Positions 20,159 to 29,613 of a stretch of DNA of 64,000 nt are shown piece by piece; within the stretch, counting starts at the first letter, position 1, and the number at the start of each line of letters is the position of its first letter. The DNA is from Cognatilysobacter terrigena (GTDB taxonomy: Bacteria > Pseudomonadota > Gammaproteobacteria > Xanthomonadales > Xanthomonadaceae): NCBI RefSeq assembly GCF_004361065.1, contig NZ_SELT01000012.1, forward strand, positions 1 to 64,000, written 5' to 3'. Made by a program: the position numbers and the translations under genes. The notes below the pieces were generated by a model. The model did not search any database. It had not been told where the DNA came from and saw nothing but the letters and a program-made list of their open reading frames with translations.

Positions 20159-21424
20159 ATGCAGATCGAAGAGCGCGAGATCGAAGCGGACCAGGTACGG
20201 CTCGGCATGTTCGTATGCCGGCTCGATCGCCCGTGGACCGACACGCCGTTTCCGTTGCAGGGCTTCTACGTCAGCGATCTGTCGCAGATCCAGACCCTGC
20301 GCAATTTCTGTCGCCGCGTCTGGATCGACGTCGAACTGAGCCAGAGCGGTTATTCGCGCGCGCTCAACGGACTCGGTGCGCTGTCGAGCGCGGCCACGCA
20401 GACGATGACGACGCGCGACTCCACGCCCGCCGCGCGCCCGGCCGCCGCGCTGCCGCGCGATCCGCGCATCGGCACCGTGCGCTATCACGACACCGTCGAC
20501 TTCGACCACGAGATTCCGAGCGCGCGGGAAGCGCTCGAAGTCACCGCATCCACCGTCAGCGGCCTCGTCGACCAGGCACAGGCGGGGCAGTCGATCGAAC
20601 CGGAGGTCGCGCACGCCGCAGCCCGCCCCGTCGTCGCCAGTGTGCTGCGCAATGCCGACGCCATGTTCTGGCTCAACGCGCTGCGCCGCCGCGATGGATA
20701 CGCGTATTCGCACGCACTCAACGGCGCGATGTTCGCCGCGGCGTTCGGCCGCCATCTCGGACTTCCCGAGGACTACCTGATCGAACTCGCGACCGGCGCG
20801 ATGCTCATGGACATCGGCAAGACGCAGGTGCCCGCCCCGCTGCTCGATCGCGACGGCCCGTTGGATGCGATGTCGATGGCGCGCGTCCGCCGCCACGTCG
20901 AGCTCGGCGCGCAGATGCTGCAGGCCGATCGTTTCAGCCGCACGGTAATAGAGATGGTGAACGGCCATCACGAACGTGCCGACGGCAGCGGCTATCCGGC
21001 GCGTCGCTCGGGTGCCGAGATTCCGTTGCATGCGCGCATCGCCGCCATCGTCGACAGCTTCGACGCGATGACCAGCGATCGACCGCACGCCGCCGCTATG
21101 CCGCGACACGTCGCGCTGCAGGAGCTCTATCGCGATCGCGTGACGCGCTACTACCCGGAGCTCGTCGAGCAGTTCATCAGCTGCCTCGGCGTGTATCCCA
21201 CCGGTTCCCTGGCGGAACTCAACACGGGCGAGATCGTCGCGATCATGTCGCAGAACTCCGCGCGTCGCCTGCGTCCGCGGGTGCTCGTGCTGACCGATCC
21301 CGACGGCACGATGCTGCGCGGATTCCGCACGCTCGACCTGCTGTCGACCGACACCTCCATCGAGATCCGTCGTCCGTTGCCGGATCGACACGCGGGCATC
21401 GACGTCACGGAGCTCTATCTTTGA
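20159..21424 (+). CDS. HD-GYP cyclic-di-GMP phosphodiesterase-like protein with altered HD motif (DUF3391 + HD-GYP)
   Basis: The product is 421 residues. An N-terminal DUF3391-like domain (about 1-70, with VRLGMFVCRLDRPW) precedes a linker and the HD-GYP domain at about 150-360. Metal and family residues seen are His185 (YSHALNG), His246 (RRHVELG), His270-His271 (NGHHERADGSGYP) and Asp299. The HD pair itself reads Met217-Asp218 (GAMLMDIGKTQVP), so one metal histidine is replaced. The GYP is intact at 278-280 and could still bind partners or ligand. Active family members hydrolyse cyclic-di-GMP to GMP or pGpG in the cytosol; whether this one does is uncertain. No membrane segment is seen. Its TGA overlaps the TTG start of the next gene, so the two proteins are made together. 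Confidence 0.88.
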   Translation: MQIEEREIEADQVRLGMFVCRLDRPWTDTPFPLQGFYVSDLSQIQTLRNFCRRVWIDVELSQSGYSRALNGLGALSSAATQTMTTRDSTPAARPAAALPRDPRIGTVRYHDTVDFDHEIPSAREALEVTASTVSGLVDQAQAGQSIEPEVAHAAARPVVASVLRNADAMFWLNALRRRDGYAYSHALNGAMFAAAFGRHLGLPEDYLIELATGAMLMDIGKTQVPAPLLDRDGPLDAMSMARVRRHVELGAQMLQADRFSRTVIEMVNGHHERADGSGYPARRSGAEIPLHARIAAIVDSFDAMTSDRPHAAAMPRHVALQELYRDRVTRYYPELVEQFISCLGVYPTGSLAELNTGEIVAIMSQNSARRLRPRVLVLTDPDGTMLRGFRTLDLLSTDTSIEIRRPLPDRHAGIDVTELYL

Positions 21425-22647
21425 ACCGCGCGGAGCTGTCGCGACGCCTCAATGCACGTATCGAAGCGGGCGCCTCGTCGCTCGGCGTGATGCTGGTGCG
21501 CGTCCAGCGCCTGCAGGAGTTCCGGCTCGTGCACGGCTACGAGGCCAGCGACGCGGTCGGTCGCGCTGCCCACGAACGAATCCGGGAACTGCTGCGTCCG
21601 CAGGACGAACTCGAACAGGTCGCGGAGAACGAGTTCATCGTGCTGCTGCCGGGCCTGATGAATCCGGGCCACGCCATGCTGGCAGCGACGCGCGCCGTCC
21701 GTGCGTTCGAGACGCCACTGCTGTTCGCGGAACATGCGGTGATGACGCCGGTGGCCGTCGGCGTGAGCCTGTTTCCGGAACACGGCGACGACGCGACCAC
21801 GCTGCTGCGTCGCGCCGAGATCGCGCTGCGCGACGCCAAGCGCCTGAGCGAACGCTGCGCGCTGTACAGCCCCGGCACCGAACGCATGATGGTGCCGTAC
21901 GAGTGGCTGCACGATGCGCTGCGGACCAACCGTCTCGAAGCCCACTTCGAACCGATCCTCGATCTCCGTCGCAACGCGGTCTGCGGGTACGAGTCGCTGG
22001 CGCGATGGCACGATCCCGATGGTGGCCCCATCCGGCCCGACGTGTTCATCCGCCTCGCGGAAGACACTGGCCTGATCGCCGAGCTGACGCGCTGGAGCCT
22101 CAACGCGACGTTCCGGCATGCGGCGGCGATCCGCGCGCAGGACCCGCGCCTGCGTTTCTCGGTGAACGTGTCGCCGCGTGTGTTCGGCCAACGCGATCTC
22201 GTGCAGCAGATCACCGGTGCGCTGTCGGTGTGGGACATGCCGTCGGACGCGGTGACGCTCGAAGTCACCGAAAGCGCGCTGATGGAAGATCCGCTGACCA
22301 GCATCTCGATGCTGCACACGCTGCGCGAAGCCGGGCTCGGAATCGCGATCGACGACTTCGGTGCGGGCTATTCGTCGCTCGCCTACCTCAAGCAGTTCCC
22401 CGCGACGGAACTCAAGATCGACCGCAGCTTCGTCGCCGACATGCGTCACGACCTTCGTTCGGCGCGGGTTGTTCGGGCCATCATCGATCTCGGCCATCAG
22501 CTCGACCTGCAGGTCGTCGCGGAAGGCATCGAGGACGCGGAAACGCTCGAGGTGCTGCGCGCACTCGGCTGCGACCGTGCGCAGGGCTATCACATCGGGC
22601 GGTCGACACCGGCTTCGTTCCTGCTCGATCGCGTTGCGACGGGCTGA
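21421..22647 (+). CDS. EAL cyclic-di-GMP phosphodiesterase with degenerate GGDEF domain
   Basis: The start is a TTG at 21421 overlapping the HD-GYP stop (TTGA), with GGAGCTC upstream. No ATG fits the domain boundary, so this rare start is preferred. The 408 residues hold a GGDEF-like domain at about 1-150 whose active site is AENEF (68-72), which should be inactive for synthesis. An EAL domain follows at about 160-405. The EAL residues look complete: GYESL (190-193), Asn249 in NVSP, Glu284 in EVTES, DDFG 311-314, Lys332 in LKID and AEGIE 367-371. The protein should hydrolyse cyclic-di-GMP to pGpG, perhaps with the GGDEF remnant as a sensor. It has no membrane segments and is coupled to the HD-GYP gene. 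Confidence 0.9.
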   Translation: MNRAELSRRLNARIEAGASSLGVMLVRVQRLQEFRLVHGYEASDAVGRAAHERIRELLRPQDELEQVAENEFIVLLPGLMNPGHAMLAATRAVRAFETPLLFAEHAVMTPVAVGVSLFPEHGDDATTLLRRAEIALRDAKRLSERCALYSPGTERMMVPYEWLHDALRTNRLEAHFEPILDLRRNAVCGYESLARWHDPDGGPIRPDVFIRLAEDTGLIAELTRWSLNATFRHAAAIRAQDPRLRFSVNVSPRVFGQRDLVQQITGALSVWDMPSDAVTLEVTESALMEDPLTSISMLHTLREAGLGIAIDDFGAGYSSLAYLKQFPATELKIDRSFVADMRHDLRSARVVRAIIDLGHQLDLQVVAEGIEDAETLEVLRALGCDRAQGYHIGRSTPASFLLDRVATG

Positions 22648-22670
22648 CGCGGCATCACACGCGACAAAAG

Positions 22671-22697
22671 AAAACGGCGCCTCCCAGGCGCCGTTTT
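22671..22697. terminator. Bidirectional terminator between the EAL gene and tkt
   Basis: A perfect inverted repeat has 12-base arms (AAAACGGCGCCT and its complement) around CCC. It gives a run of T after the stem on either strand. It serves the convergent EAL gene (plus) and tkt (minus). Confidence 0.9.
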
Positions 22698-22740
22698 CGT
22701 TCGTCGAGCCGGTGATCAGCACCGGCTCGATGTACCTCGC

Positions 22741-24732
22741 TCAACGCAGCGCGCGCGCCGCCTCGACCACGGCGTCCACCGTGAACCCGAAGTGCGGGAA
22801 CAGCTTCTCCGCCGGCGCGCTCGCGCCGAAACCGTGCATGCCGATCACCGCGCCGTCGAGGCCGACGTACTTGCGCCAGTAGTCCGCGGTAGCGGCTTCG
22901 ATCGCGACGCGACGGCGTACGTTGTTCGGCAACACCGCCTCGCGGTATTCCGGCGACTGGCGATCGAAGATCTCCGTGCACGGCATCGACACCACACGCA
23001 CCTTGTCGCCGAGCTGCGCGGCGGCCTGCATGGCGAGACCGACTTCCGAGCCCGTCGCGATCAGGATCAGCTCCGGCGTGCCGACGGAATCCTTGAGCAC
23101 GTAACCGCCGCGCTCGATGTCGGCGACTTGCTGCGCCGTGCGCTGCTGGTGCGGCAGGTTCTGGCGCGAGAACACGAGGCAGGTCGGGCCGTCGTTGCGG
23201 ACGATGGCGTGCTTCCACGCTGCAGCCGATTCCACTGCATCGCAGGGGCGCCAGACGTCGTTGTGCGGGATGTAGCGTAGCGATGCGAGGTGCTCGATGG
23301 GCTGGTGCGTCGGGCCGTCCTCGCCGAGGCCGATGGAGTCGTGCGTGTAGACGTGGATGACGTGCGCGCCCATCAACGCCGACATGCGCACGGCATTGCG
23401 CGCGTAGTCGCTGAAGACGAGGAACGTGGCGTCGTATGGAATGAAACCGCTGTGCAGCTCCAGGCCGTTGCAGATCGCCGACATCGCGAACTCGCGCACG
23501 CCGAAGTAGATGTAGTTGGCGTTCGGGTCGTCGGTCGCGACGGACTTCGAGCCCTTCCACAGCGTGAGGTTCGAGTGCGCGAGGTCCGCCGAGCCGCCGA
23601 CGAGTTCGGGCAGCAGCGGCGCGAACGTTTCGATCGCCATCTGCGACGCCTTGCGCGATGCGACCACCGGTCCTTCGGCCTGCAGCTTTGCGATGTACGC
23701 ATCGGCATCGGCGACGAAGTTCGCCGGCAGCTCGGACTTGATGCGACGCGAAAGCTCCGCGGCTTCGGCCGGGAAGGCGGCGGCGTAGGCGTCGAACGCC
23801 TGCTGCCACTGCGCCTCGCGCGCCTGGCCCTTGTCGTTCGCGCGCCACGCGTCCGCGATCGCCTGCGGCACTTCGAAATCGCCGGCGGTCCAGCCGAGCG
23901 CGGCGCGCGTCGCGATGATCTCGTCCTTGCCCAGCGGCGCGCCGTGGCTCGATTCCTTGCCTGCCTTCGCCGGCGAACCGAAACCGATCGTGGTGCGGCA
24001 GCAGATCAGCGTGGGCTTGTCGCCGGACTTAAGCGCCTGCTCGATCGCGTTCTTGATCGACGCCGCGTCCTGACCATCGACGCCGCGCACGACGTTCCAG
24101 CCGTAGGCCTCGAAACGCTTCGGCGTGTCGTCGGTGAACCAGCCGTCGGTGTTGCCGTCGATGGAGATCTTGTTGTCATCCCAGAACGCGACGAGCTTGT
24201 TGAGACCCCACGTGCCGGCGAGCGACGCGGCTTCGTGCGAGATGCCTTCCATCAGGCAGCCGTCGCCCATGAACACCCAGGTGCGGTGGTCGACGATCTG
24301 ATGCCCGTCGCGATTGAAGCGCTGCGCGAGCAGCTTCTCGGCCAGCGCGAGGCCCACCGCGTTCGCGAAGCCTTGGCCGAGCGGACCGGTCGTGGTCTCG
24401 ACGCCCGGCGTCATGAAGTTCTCGGGGTGACCCGGCGTCTTCGACTCGAGCTGACGGAAGTTGCGCAGGTCGTCGATCGACAGGTCGTAGCCGGTCAGGT
24501 GCAGCAGCGCGTACTGCAGCATCGAGCCGTGGCCGTTCGAGAGGATGAAGCGGTCGCGGTTGAACCAGCCCGGGTTCTCCGGGTTATGGCTCAGGTAGTC
24601 GTTCCAGAGCACTTCCGCGATGTCGGCCATGCCCATGGGCATGCCGGGATGGCCGGAATTGGCGGCCTGGACCGCGTCGATGGCGAGGAAACGGACGGCG
24701 TTGGCGAGGTCGCGGCGGGTCGGCGTGGTCAT
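22741..24732 (-). CDS. tkt: Transketolase
   Basis: The product is 663 residues, normal length for the family. It moves two-carbon units between sugar phosphates in the pentose phosphate pathway using thiamine diphosphate. Visible motifs are [20 protein letters not shown] at the N-terminus, [17 protein letters not shown], the cofactor motif [13 protein letters not shown] with the metal-binding [10 protein letters not shown], and [19 protein letters not shown] in the pyrimidine domain. The C-terminal domain has [10 protein letters not shown]. It lies between two terminating units: the bidirectional hairpin downstream, and the symporter gene upstream on the same strand with an 85-base gap. It extends the sugar-metabolism theme of the gapA/pgk/pyk block. 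Confidence 0.97.
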   Translation of the reverse strand: MTTPTRRDLANAVRFLAIDAVQAANSGHPGMPMGMADIAEVLWNDYLSHNPENPGWFNRDRFILSNGHGSMLQYALLHLTGYDLSIDDLRNFRQLESKTPGHPENFMTPGVETTTGPLGQGFANAVGLALAEKLLAQRFNRDGHQIVDHRTWVFMGDGCLMEGISHEAASLAGTWGLNKLVAFWDDNKISIDGNTDGWFTDDTPKRFEAYGWNVVRGVDGQDAASIKNAIEQALKSGDKPTLICCRTTIGFGSPAKAGKESSHGAPLGKDEIIATRAALGWTAGDFEVPQAIADAWRANDKGQAREAQWQQAFDAYAAAFPAEAAELSRRIKSELPANFVADADAYIAKLQAEGPVVASRKASQMAIETFAPLLPELVGGSADLAHSNLTLWKGSKSVATDDPNANYIYFGVREFAMSAICNGLELHSGFIPYDATFLVFSDYARNAVRMSALMGAHVIHVYTHDSIGLGEDGPTHQPIEHLASLRYIPHNDVWRPCDAVESAAAWKHAIVRNDGPTCLVFSRQNLPHQQRTAQQVADIERGGYVLKDSVGTPELILIATGSEVGLAMQAAAQLGDKVRVVSMPCTEIFDRQSPEYREAVLPNNVRRRVAIEAATADYWRKYVGLDGAVIGMHGFGASAPAEKLFPHFGFTVDAVVEAARALR

Positions 24733-24817
24733 CGGGCGGGAATTTCCGGGGTCACCGGAGCGGGCGGCGGAGCCCGCTATTGTCCCATCCCCCGCCCGCC
24801 TCTGCCCGGCCGCTCGC

Positions 24818-26146
24818 TCAGTGGCCGAGGCCGCCTTCGGTCGGCAGCGTGTCCGGCACCTCGGCGTGGCCGCTGCGCTCGGAGACGACGACTGCGGTGG
24901 CGAGGTCGCCGGTGACGTTGAGCGCCGTGCGGCACATGTCGAGGAAGGTGTTGACGCCGAGAATGATGCCGATGCCCTCCGCCGGCAGGCCGACGATGCC
25001 GCAGATCATCGCGATCACCGGCAGCGAGCCCGACGGAATGCCCGCCGTGCCGATGCCGCCGAGGATGCACAGCACCAGCACCATGAGCTGATGCCCGACG
25101 CCGAGGTGCAGGCCGTAGACCTGCGCGAGGAACAGCACGGTGATGCCTTCGAACAACGCGGTGCCGTGATGGTTGGCGGACGCGCCGACCGTCAGCACGA
25201 AGCGCGACACCTTGCGCGGCAGGCGCAGGTTCTCTTCGGCGACGCGCAGGGTGACCGGCAGGGTGGCCGTCGACGACGCGGTGGCGAACGCGGTGAGCGT
25301 GGCTTCCTGCGAGCCGCGGAAGAACGCGATCGGCGACATGCGCCCCATGAAGCGCACCCACAGCGGCAGCACGACGAAGCCGTGGATCGCGATCGCCAGC
25401 AGCACGGTGACGACGAACCAGCCCAGGCTCAGCAGCACGTCGATGCCGAGGCGCGCGCACAGCTTGAACATGAAGCAGAACACCGCGTACGGCGCGAGCT
25501 TGATGAACATGCCGATGAGGTGCATCGAGATTTCGAACAGCCCGTGCAGCGCGTTCTTGAACGCTTCGGTGCCCGGCGTCGGCCGCATGACGAGGCCGAT
25601 GCCGAACATCAGCGCGAAGAACACGATGCCGAGCTTCTGCTTGTCATCGCCCATCGCACTCACGATGTTGTGCGGCACGATGTTGACCAGCAGGTCCATG
25701 ATATTGAGCTGGTTGCCTTGCGTGGCGATCTCGCTCGCCTTCGCGAGGTTGCTGCTCATCGCCTTCTGGATCAGCTCGGGCGACATGTGCGTGCCGGGCT
25801 GCAGCAGGTTGACGCAGACCAGGCCGATCAGCACCGCGGCGCCCGTTACCACGCCCGTATAGATCAGCGTGCGCCAGCCAAGCCGGCCGAGGCTCGCGAT
25901 GTCACCGAGTTCCGCGACGCCGAGCACCAGCGCCGAGAACATCAGCGGGACGACGAGCATGAACAGCAGGTTGAGGAAGATCTGGCCGAACGGCCCGAGC
26001 ACATAGTCGATGAGATGCGTCACCCACGGCGCGTCGGGCGACGTCGCGTGCACCGCGAGGCCGATGACCGTGCCCAGCACGAAGCCCAGCATCACCTTGA
26101 TGTGCAGGGGAAGGCCGCGGCGTGCGGTGGAAGTCGTTGCGTGCAT
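24818..26146 (-). CDS. Dicarboxylate/amino acid:cation symporter (DAACS family)
   Basis: I chose ATG 26146 ([18 protein letters not shown]), 442 residues, because GGAG stands six bases before it. ATG 26158 has no such site. The protein has the GltPh-type fold: several helices, a first re-entrant loop with [10 protein letters not shown], a TM7 motif, and a second loop [12 protein letters not shown]. Such carriers import aspartate, glutamate or C4-dicarboxylates with sodium or protons. The TM7 motif reads ANHHGTAL where most relatives have NMDGT, so ion or substrate preference may differ. The substrate cannot be named. The gene lies upstream of tkt on the same strand. Confidence 0.9.
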   Translation of the reverse strand: MHATTSTARRGLPLHIKVMLGFVLGTVIGLAVHATSPDAPWVTHLIDYVLGPFGQIFLNLLFMLVVPLMFSALVLGVAELGDIASLGRLGWRTLIYTGVVTGAAVLIGLVCVNLLQPGTHMSPELIQKAMSSNLAKASEIATQGNQLNIMDLLVNIVPHNIVSAMGDDKQKLGIVFFALMFGIGLVMRPTPGTEAFKNALHGLFEISMHLIGMFIKLAPYAVFCFMFKLCARLGIDVLLSLGWFVVTVLLAIAIHGFVVLPLWVRFMGRMSPIAFFRGSQEATLTAFATASSTATLPVTLRVAEENLRLPRKVSRFVLTVGASANHHGTALFEGITVLFLAQVYGLHLGVGHQLMVLVLCILGGIGTAGIPSGSLPVIAMICGIVGLPAEGIGIILGVNTFLDMCRTALNVTGDLATAVVVSERSGHAEVPDTLPTEGGLGH

Positions 26147-26212
26147 GGGCATCTCCATCGAAGCCCGGCGAGCTTAACAAAGCGCCGCTTCCGCGCACGG
26201 CGGTCGACCCGA

Positions 26213-27928
26213 TCAGTCGGGATAGAGCGGAGGCAGCGGATCGCGCGCAACCGGTGTCGCCGTGCGCCAGCGCGGCCCGGATGAGAATGCGGTGCGCAGG
26301 CGCGCACGCGCGTCGGCCGGATCGCCACCGCCCCAGCGGGCGCGACGCAGGCGATGGACCGCATCCCGCTGTGCATCGTCGTCGAGACGCGCAGCGACGG
26401 CGTCGAGATCGGCGACGCCGGGACCTGCAAGCTGACGCAGCGTGGCGTCGATGTCGGCGAGATCGCCGAGCTCGAGAATGCGCGCGAGGCTGGGTCCCGG
26501 CGACGCGCTTTCTGTTTTGTGGCTGTTTGCGGCGGACGCCGTCGCCCCCGGCCGGACACCGTACTGCGACGTCGTCGTCGACTCTGACGGCGAAAGCTCG
26601 CTGGCCGACGACGCCGCACCCGCTGGCGTTGCGACCGCGCCACGCGACGCGCGTGACCGCCACATCAGGCCGAGCGCGAGCAGCGCAATCGCGACGGCGG
26701 CAATCGCACCGAACACCACGCGCCGGTCCAGCGCGCGCGCCGACGGAACGCCTGATTGCGCCGCACCTCGATCCGCCGACGCCGCGTCACGCGTCACCGC
26801 GCCCGGCGCAACCGTCAACGTGATCGGCGGCAATCGCGTTGAACGCGCTTCACCGGCGCGGGCATCCCACCAGTCGATGCGCGGGCCCGGAATGACAACG
26901 GTTCCGGCGCGCGTCGGCACGACGGAGAAGCGCCGCTGCTCGCGCACATGCGGGCGGCCGTCGACCATCGATTCGTCGGTCTGCGGACGCTCCGGAAACA
27001 CCTGCGCAGCGTCCGTGCTGGCGATCGCGACGTCGGGCAATTGCGCAGCGCCCGCGCCGTCCGCTTCCACTTCGACGACGATGGTCGCCGCCGCGCCGGC
27101 ACGCGCCTGCGTCGGCTGCTCCGCGTAGCGCATCGTCAACGCACGCAGCGGAAGCCACGGCGTCGGTGCGTTCGGGGGAATCGCGCGGACGTTGAGGATG
27201 CGCGGGCGCGCGACCGCGCGCAGTTGGGATTGGCCGTCGCCGAACAGTTGGTCGAACGCGTTGCCCGTGCCGCGACCTTCGAAGCGCGCAGGCGGCACGA
27301 CGAGTTCGCCGCTGCGCTCGGGCACCAGCATGAAGCGGCGTTCCGTGACGACGTAGGAGCGCCCATTGACGTTGCGCCGGTACTGCACGTCGTCGCCGAC
27401 ACGCTGCAGGCTCGCGCCATTCGGTTCGGGCTGGTCGAGTTGTCCCGCGATCAAGGGGATCGCCGAATAGAGGCGTACCACCCAGCCCACCGACTGCTGC
27501 ACGTAGGGATCCTGCGCGTCCGCCTCGCTCTGGATGAAGACGTCGGCGTCGCCGGATACAGCGGGCGCTGTTGGCGCGGTGGTCACCAGCAAGGTCAACG
27601 GCGCGGTGTTCTGTCCGCCCACGCGCAACGTCGGAATGTTGAGCAGACCGTCGCGTCGCGGCCGCAACGCGACGGCATAAAGGCTGCGGCGACTGAGCTG
27701 TCCGTTCACCCATTGCAGCTGCTGCTGGCTCGCCTGCCCGCTGAGGTCGAAATCGCGCAGCAGTGGTGCGTAGTCGGGCGCGGCGTTGGCGTCGGTTTCG
27801 ACATTGAGCGTCGTCGTTTCGCCGAGCGCGATACGGTCCCGATCGAGCCATGCGCGTGTCTCGGCGACCGCGTTCGCGGCGAATGCGAGCAGCATCACCG
27901 CAAGCAGCGCGCGCAGCACACGGCTCAT
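26213..27928 (-). CDS. batD: BatD family protein
   Basis: The product is 571 residues. A signal peptide (MSRVLRALLAVMLLAFAANA) precedes a large periplasmic beta-sandwich region that begins RAWLDRDRIALGETTTLNVE. A membrane helix near residue 410 (VVFGAIAAVAIALLALGLMW) is followed by a Ser/Thr/Ala-rich cytosolic stretch and a small helical C-terminal part. This matches BatD (oxygen tolerance) proteins. It is the last gene of the MoxR/Bat operon and its ATG overlaps the BatB/C stop (ATGA). Bat proteins form an inner-membrane assembly linked to stress and aerotolerance in some bacteria; the biochemical role is unknown. Confidence 0.88.
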   Translation of the reverse strand: MSRVLRALLAVMLLAFAANAVAETRAWLDRDRIALGETTTLNVETDANAAPDYAPLLRDFDLSGQASQQQLQWVNGQLSRRSLYAVALRPRRDGLLNIPTLRVGGQNTAPLTLLVTTAPTAPAVSGDADVFIQSEADAQDPYVQQSVGWVVRLYSAIPLIAGQLDQPEPNGASLQRVGDDVQYRRNVNGRSYVVTERRFMLVPERSGELVVPPARFEGRGTGNAFDQLFGDGQSQLRAVARPRILNVRAIPPNAPTPWLPLRALTMRYAEQPTQARAGAAATIVVEVEADGAGAAQLPDVAIASTDAAQVFPERPQTDESMVDGRPHVREQRRFSVVPTRAGTVVIPGPRIDWWDARAGEARSTRLPPITLTVAPGAVTRDAASADRGAAQSGVPSARALDRRVVFGAIAAVAIALLALGLMWRSRASRGAVATPAGAASSASELSPSESTTTSQYGVRPGATASAANSHKTESASPGPSLARILELGDLADIDATLRQLAGPGVADLDAVAARLDDDAQRDAVHRLRRARWGGGDPADARARLRTAFSSGPRWRTATPVARDPLPPLYPD

Positions 27929-29613
27929 CGCCCGCCTCCGAGCTGACGGCGTTCGTATTCGAGGCGGAACTTCTCGCGCAGCAGGGTCCCCGGCTCGTCC
28001 GGCACGCGCATGAGCGCGGCTTCGTCGGACATGCGCCGCTCGCGCTGCTGCGGTGTCATCGGCTGCGTGGGCGCCTTCTGTTGTTGCGCCTGCGCCTGCT
28101 GCAACGCACGCTGCATGCGCTCGCGTTGCGCGGCGTCTGCCTTCGCCTGCTGCTTAGCATCGGCGGGTTTGGGCGGGGACGACGCGTTCTGCTTCGGTGC
28201 GTTGCCCTTCGCGTTTTGCTGATTGTTCGACTGACGATTGCAGCTGCTGTCGCCGGGCGCGCAATTGCGGCCCTGCTGCGCGTGCGACGACGCCCCGCCC
28301 TGCTGACCGGGCTGCTGCTGTTGCCCGCCCTTCGGCGGCGGCTTCTTCATCGCACGCAGCACGGCCGCGCGGTTGGCGATCGCGTCGGCCATACCGGGCT
28401 GCCGGCGCAGTGCTTCGTCGTACGCCGCGACCGCGTCTTCGAGATGGCCGGCCTTCGCCAGCGCATTGCCGCGGTTGTAGTGCGCGTCGGCGGTGTCGGC
28501 CTTCGCGAAGTCCTGCGCCGCCTGGTCGAACTTGCCGCGACGGTAGGCGTCGACGCCGCGGTCCACGCTGCGCCACCCACGCTGGTCGGCGCGGAGGAAG
28601 ACATCGGCGGCGAGCGACGGCCGCGGCAGCAGTGCGACCACGAGCAACAGCGCGGCAGCACGCGGTCGGCGCGCGAGCGCGATCAACGCGAACAGCATGA
28701 CGAACGGCACCAGGCGGAAGCCTTCGTCGGCCCAGGTGCGGCCGCCGCCGAGACCGCGCCGTGCGGCCGCGCCCTCGCCGGTCGCGAACACCGCATCGTC
28801 GCTGCCGTCGAGCGCGAGGGGCGCATAGTCGCCACCGCCGTTGCTTGCGAGCCCGCGCATCGAGCCCTCATCGAGTTGCACGTGAACGGATTGGCCGCCG
28901 AGCGTGCGCAGCTCGGCGCCGGCCGGCGTTCCGACGCCCAGCGCCGAAACGGTGATGCCGGCGTCGCGTGCATCGCGTGCGGCACGTTGTGCGGTGCCGT
29001 CCGCGTGATCGGTCACGAGCACGATGCGGCCGCGCGGAAACCCGGCGCGTTCGATCAACTCGCGCGACTGCGCGATCGCGCGCGCGGGCGACTGGCCATC
29101 GACCGGCATCACGGCGGGCTCCAGCGCATCGACGAACAGCGCGACGTTTGCGGCGTCGTCGGTCAGCGGCGCAACCGTGAATGCGTCGTCAGCGAACGCG
29201 ACGAGGGCAATCGGACCGCTGTGCTTGGCCTGCAGCAGTCGCGTCAGGCGCGCGCGCAACTGCGCGAGACGCGTGGGCGGCACATCGGTCGCCAGCACTG
29301 CACTGGACAGATCGACCGCGACGACCAGCGGCTCCCGCGCCTCCCAGGTCGGTGCATCCACCTGTCGCCACGCGGGGCCGGCAAGCGCGACGACGGCGAG
29401 CGTGTACGCAAGCGTCGCGGCGATGGCAGCGAGCCGGTGCGTCGATGCGTTGCCTCGGACCAGTAGATGCGGCAACAGGTGGGGATCCACGGCACGACGC
29501 CATGTCGCGCTTTCCGCACGGCGCCGCCGCAGCCACCACCACAGCAGCGGCAGTGCGAGCAGCGCGTACAGCCACTCGGGGCGCAGGAAATTGAGCGGAC
29601 CGAGCGCGATCAT
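27925..29613 (-). CDS. BatB/BatC fusion: von Willebrand A domain plus TPR protein
   Basis: The product is 562 residues from ATG 29613, which overlaps the BatA stop (ATGA). The reading from 29676 adds a non-homologous prefix. Two N-terminal helices (about 12-30 and 62-80) lead to a VWA domain at about 95-270. The metal site reads DLSSA (101-105) instead of DxSxS. After a third helix (about residue 315) comes a TPR region (GVDAYRRGKFDQAAQDF, HYNRGNALAKAGHLEDAVAA), then about 150 residues very rich in Gln, Lys, Ala and Pro. In many genomes the TPR part is a separate BatC; here they are one chain. It probably pairs with BatA. Confidence 0.9.
   Translation of the reverse strand: MIALGPLNFLRPEWLYALLALPLLWWWLRRRRAESATWRRAVDPHLLPHLLVRGNASTHRLAAIAATLAYTLAVVALAGPAWRQVDAPTWEAREPLVVAVDLSSAVLATDVPPTRLAQLRARLTRLLQAKHSGPIALVAFADDAFTVAPLTDDAANVALFVDALEPAVMPVDGQSPARAIAQSRELIERAGFPRGRIVLVTDHADGTAQRAARDARDAGITVSALGVGTPAGAELRTLGGQSVHVQLDEGSMRGLASNGGGDYAPLALDGSDDAVFATGEGAAARRGLGGGRTWADEGFRLVPFVMLFALIALARRPRAAALLLVVALLPRPSLAADVFLRADQRGWRSVDRGVDAYRRGKFDQAAQDFAKADTADAHYNRGNALAKAGHLEDAVAAYDEALRRQPGMADAIANRAAVLRAMKKPPPKGGQQQQPGQQGGASSHAQQGRNCAPGDSSCNRQSNNQQNAKGNAPKQNASSPPKPADAKQQAKADAAQRERMQRALQQAQAQQQKAPTQPMTPQQRERRMSDEAALMRVPDEPGTLLREKFRLEYERRQLGGGR

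Noticed and set aside
24733-24817. A shared GACAATA element upstream of tkt (24779-24784) and pgk (13281-13286)
   Set aside because: Only one short match and no shared -35. In GC-rich DNA such a -10-like hexamer may occur by chance.
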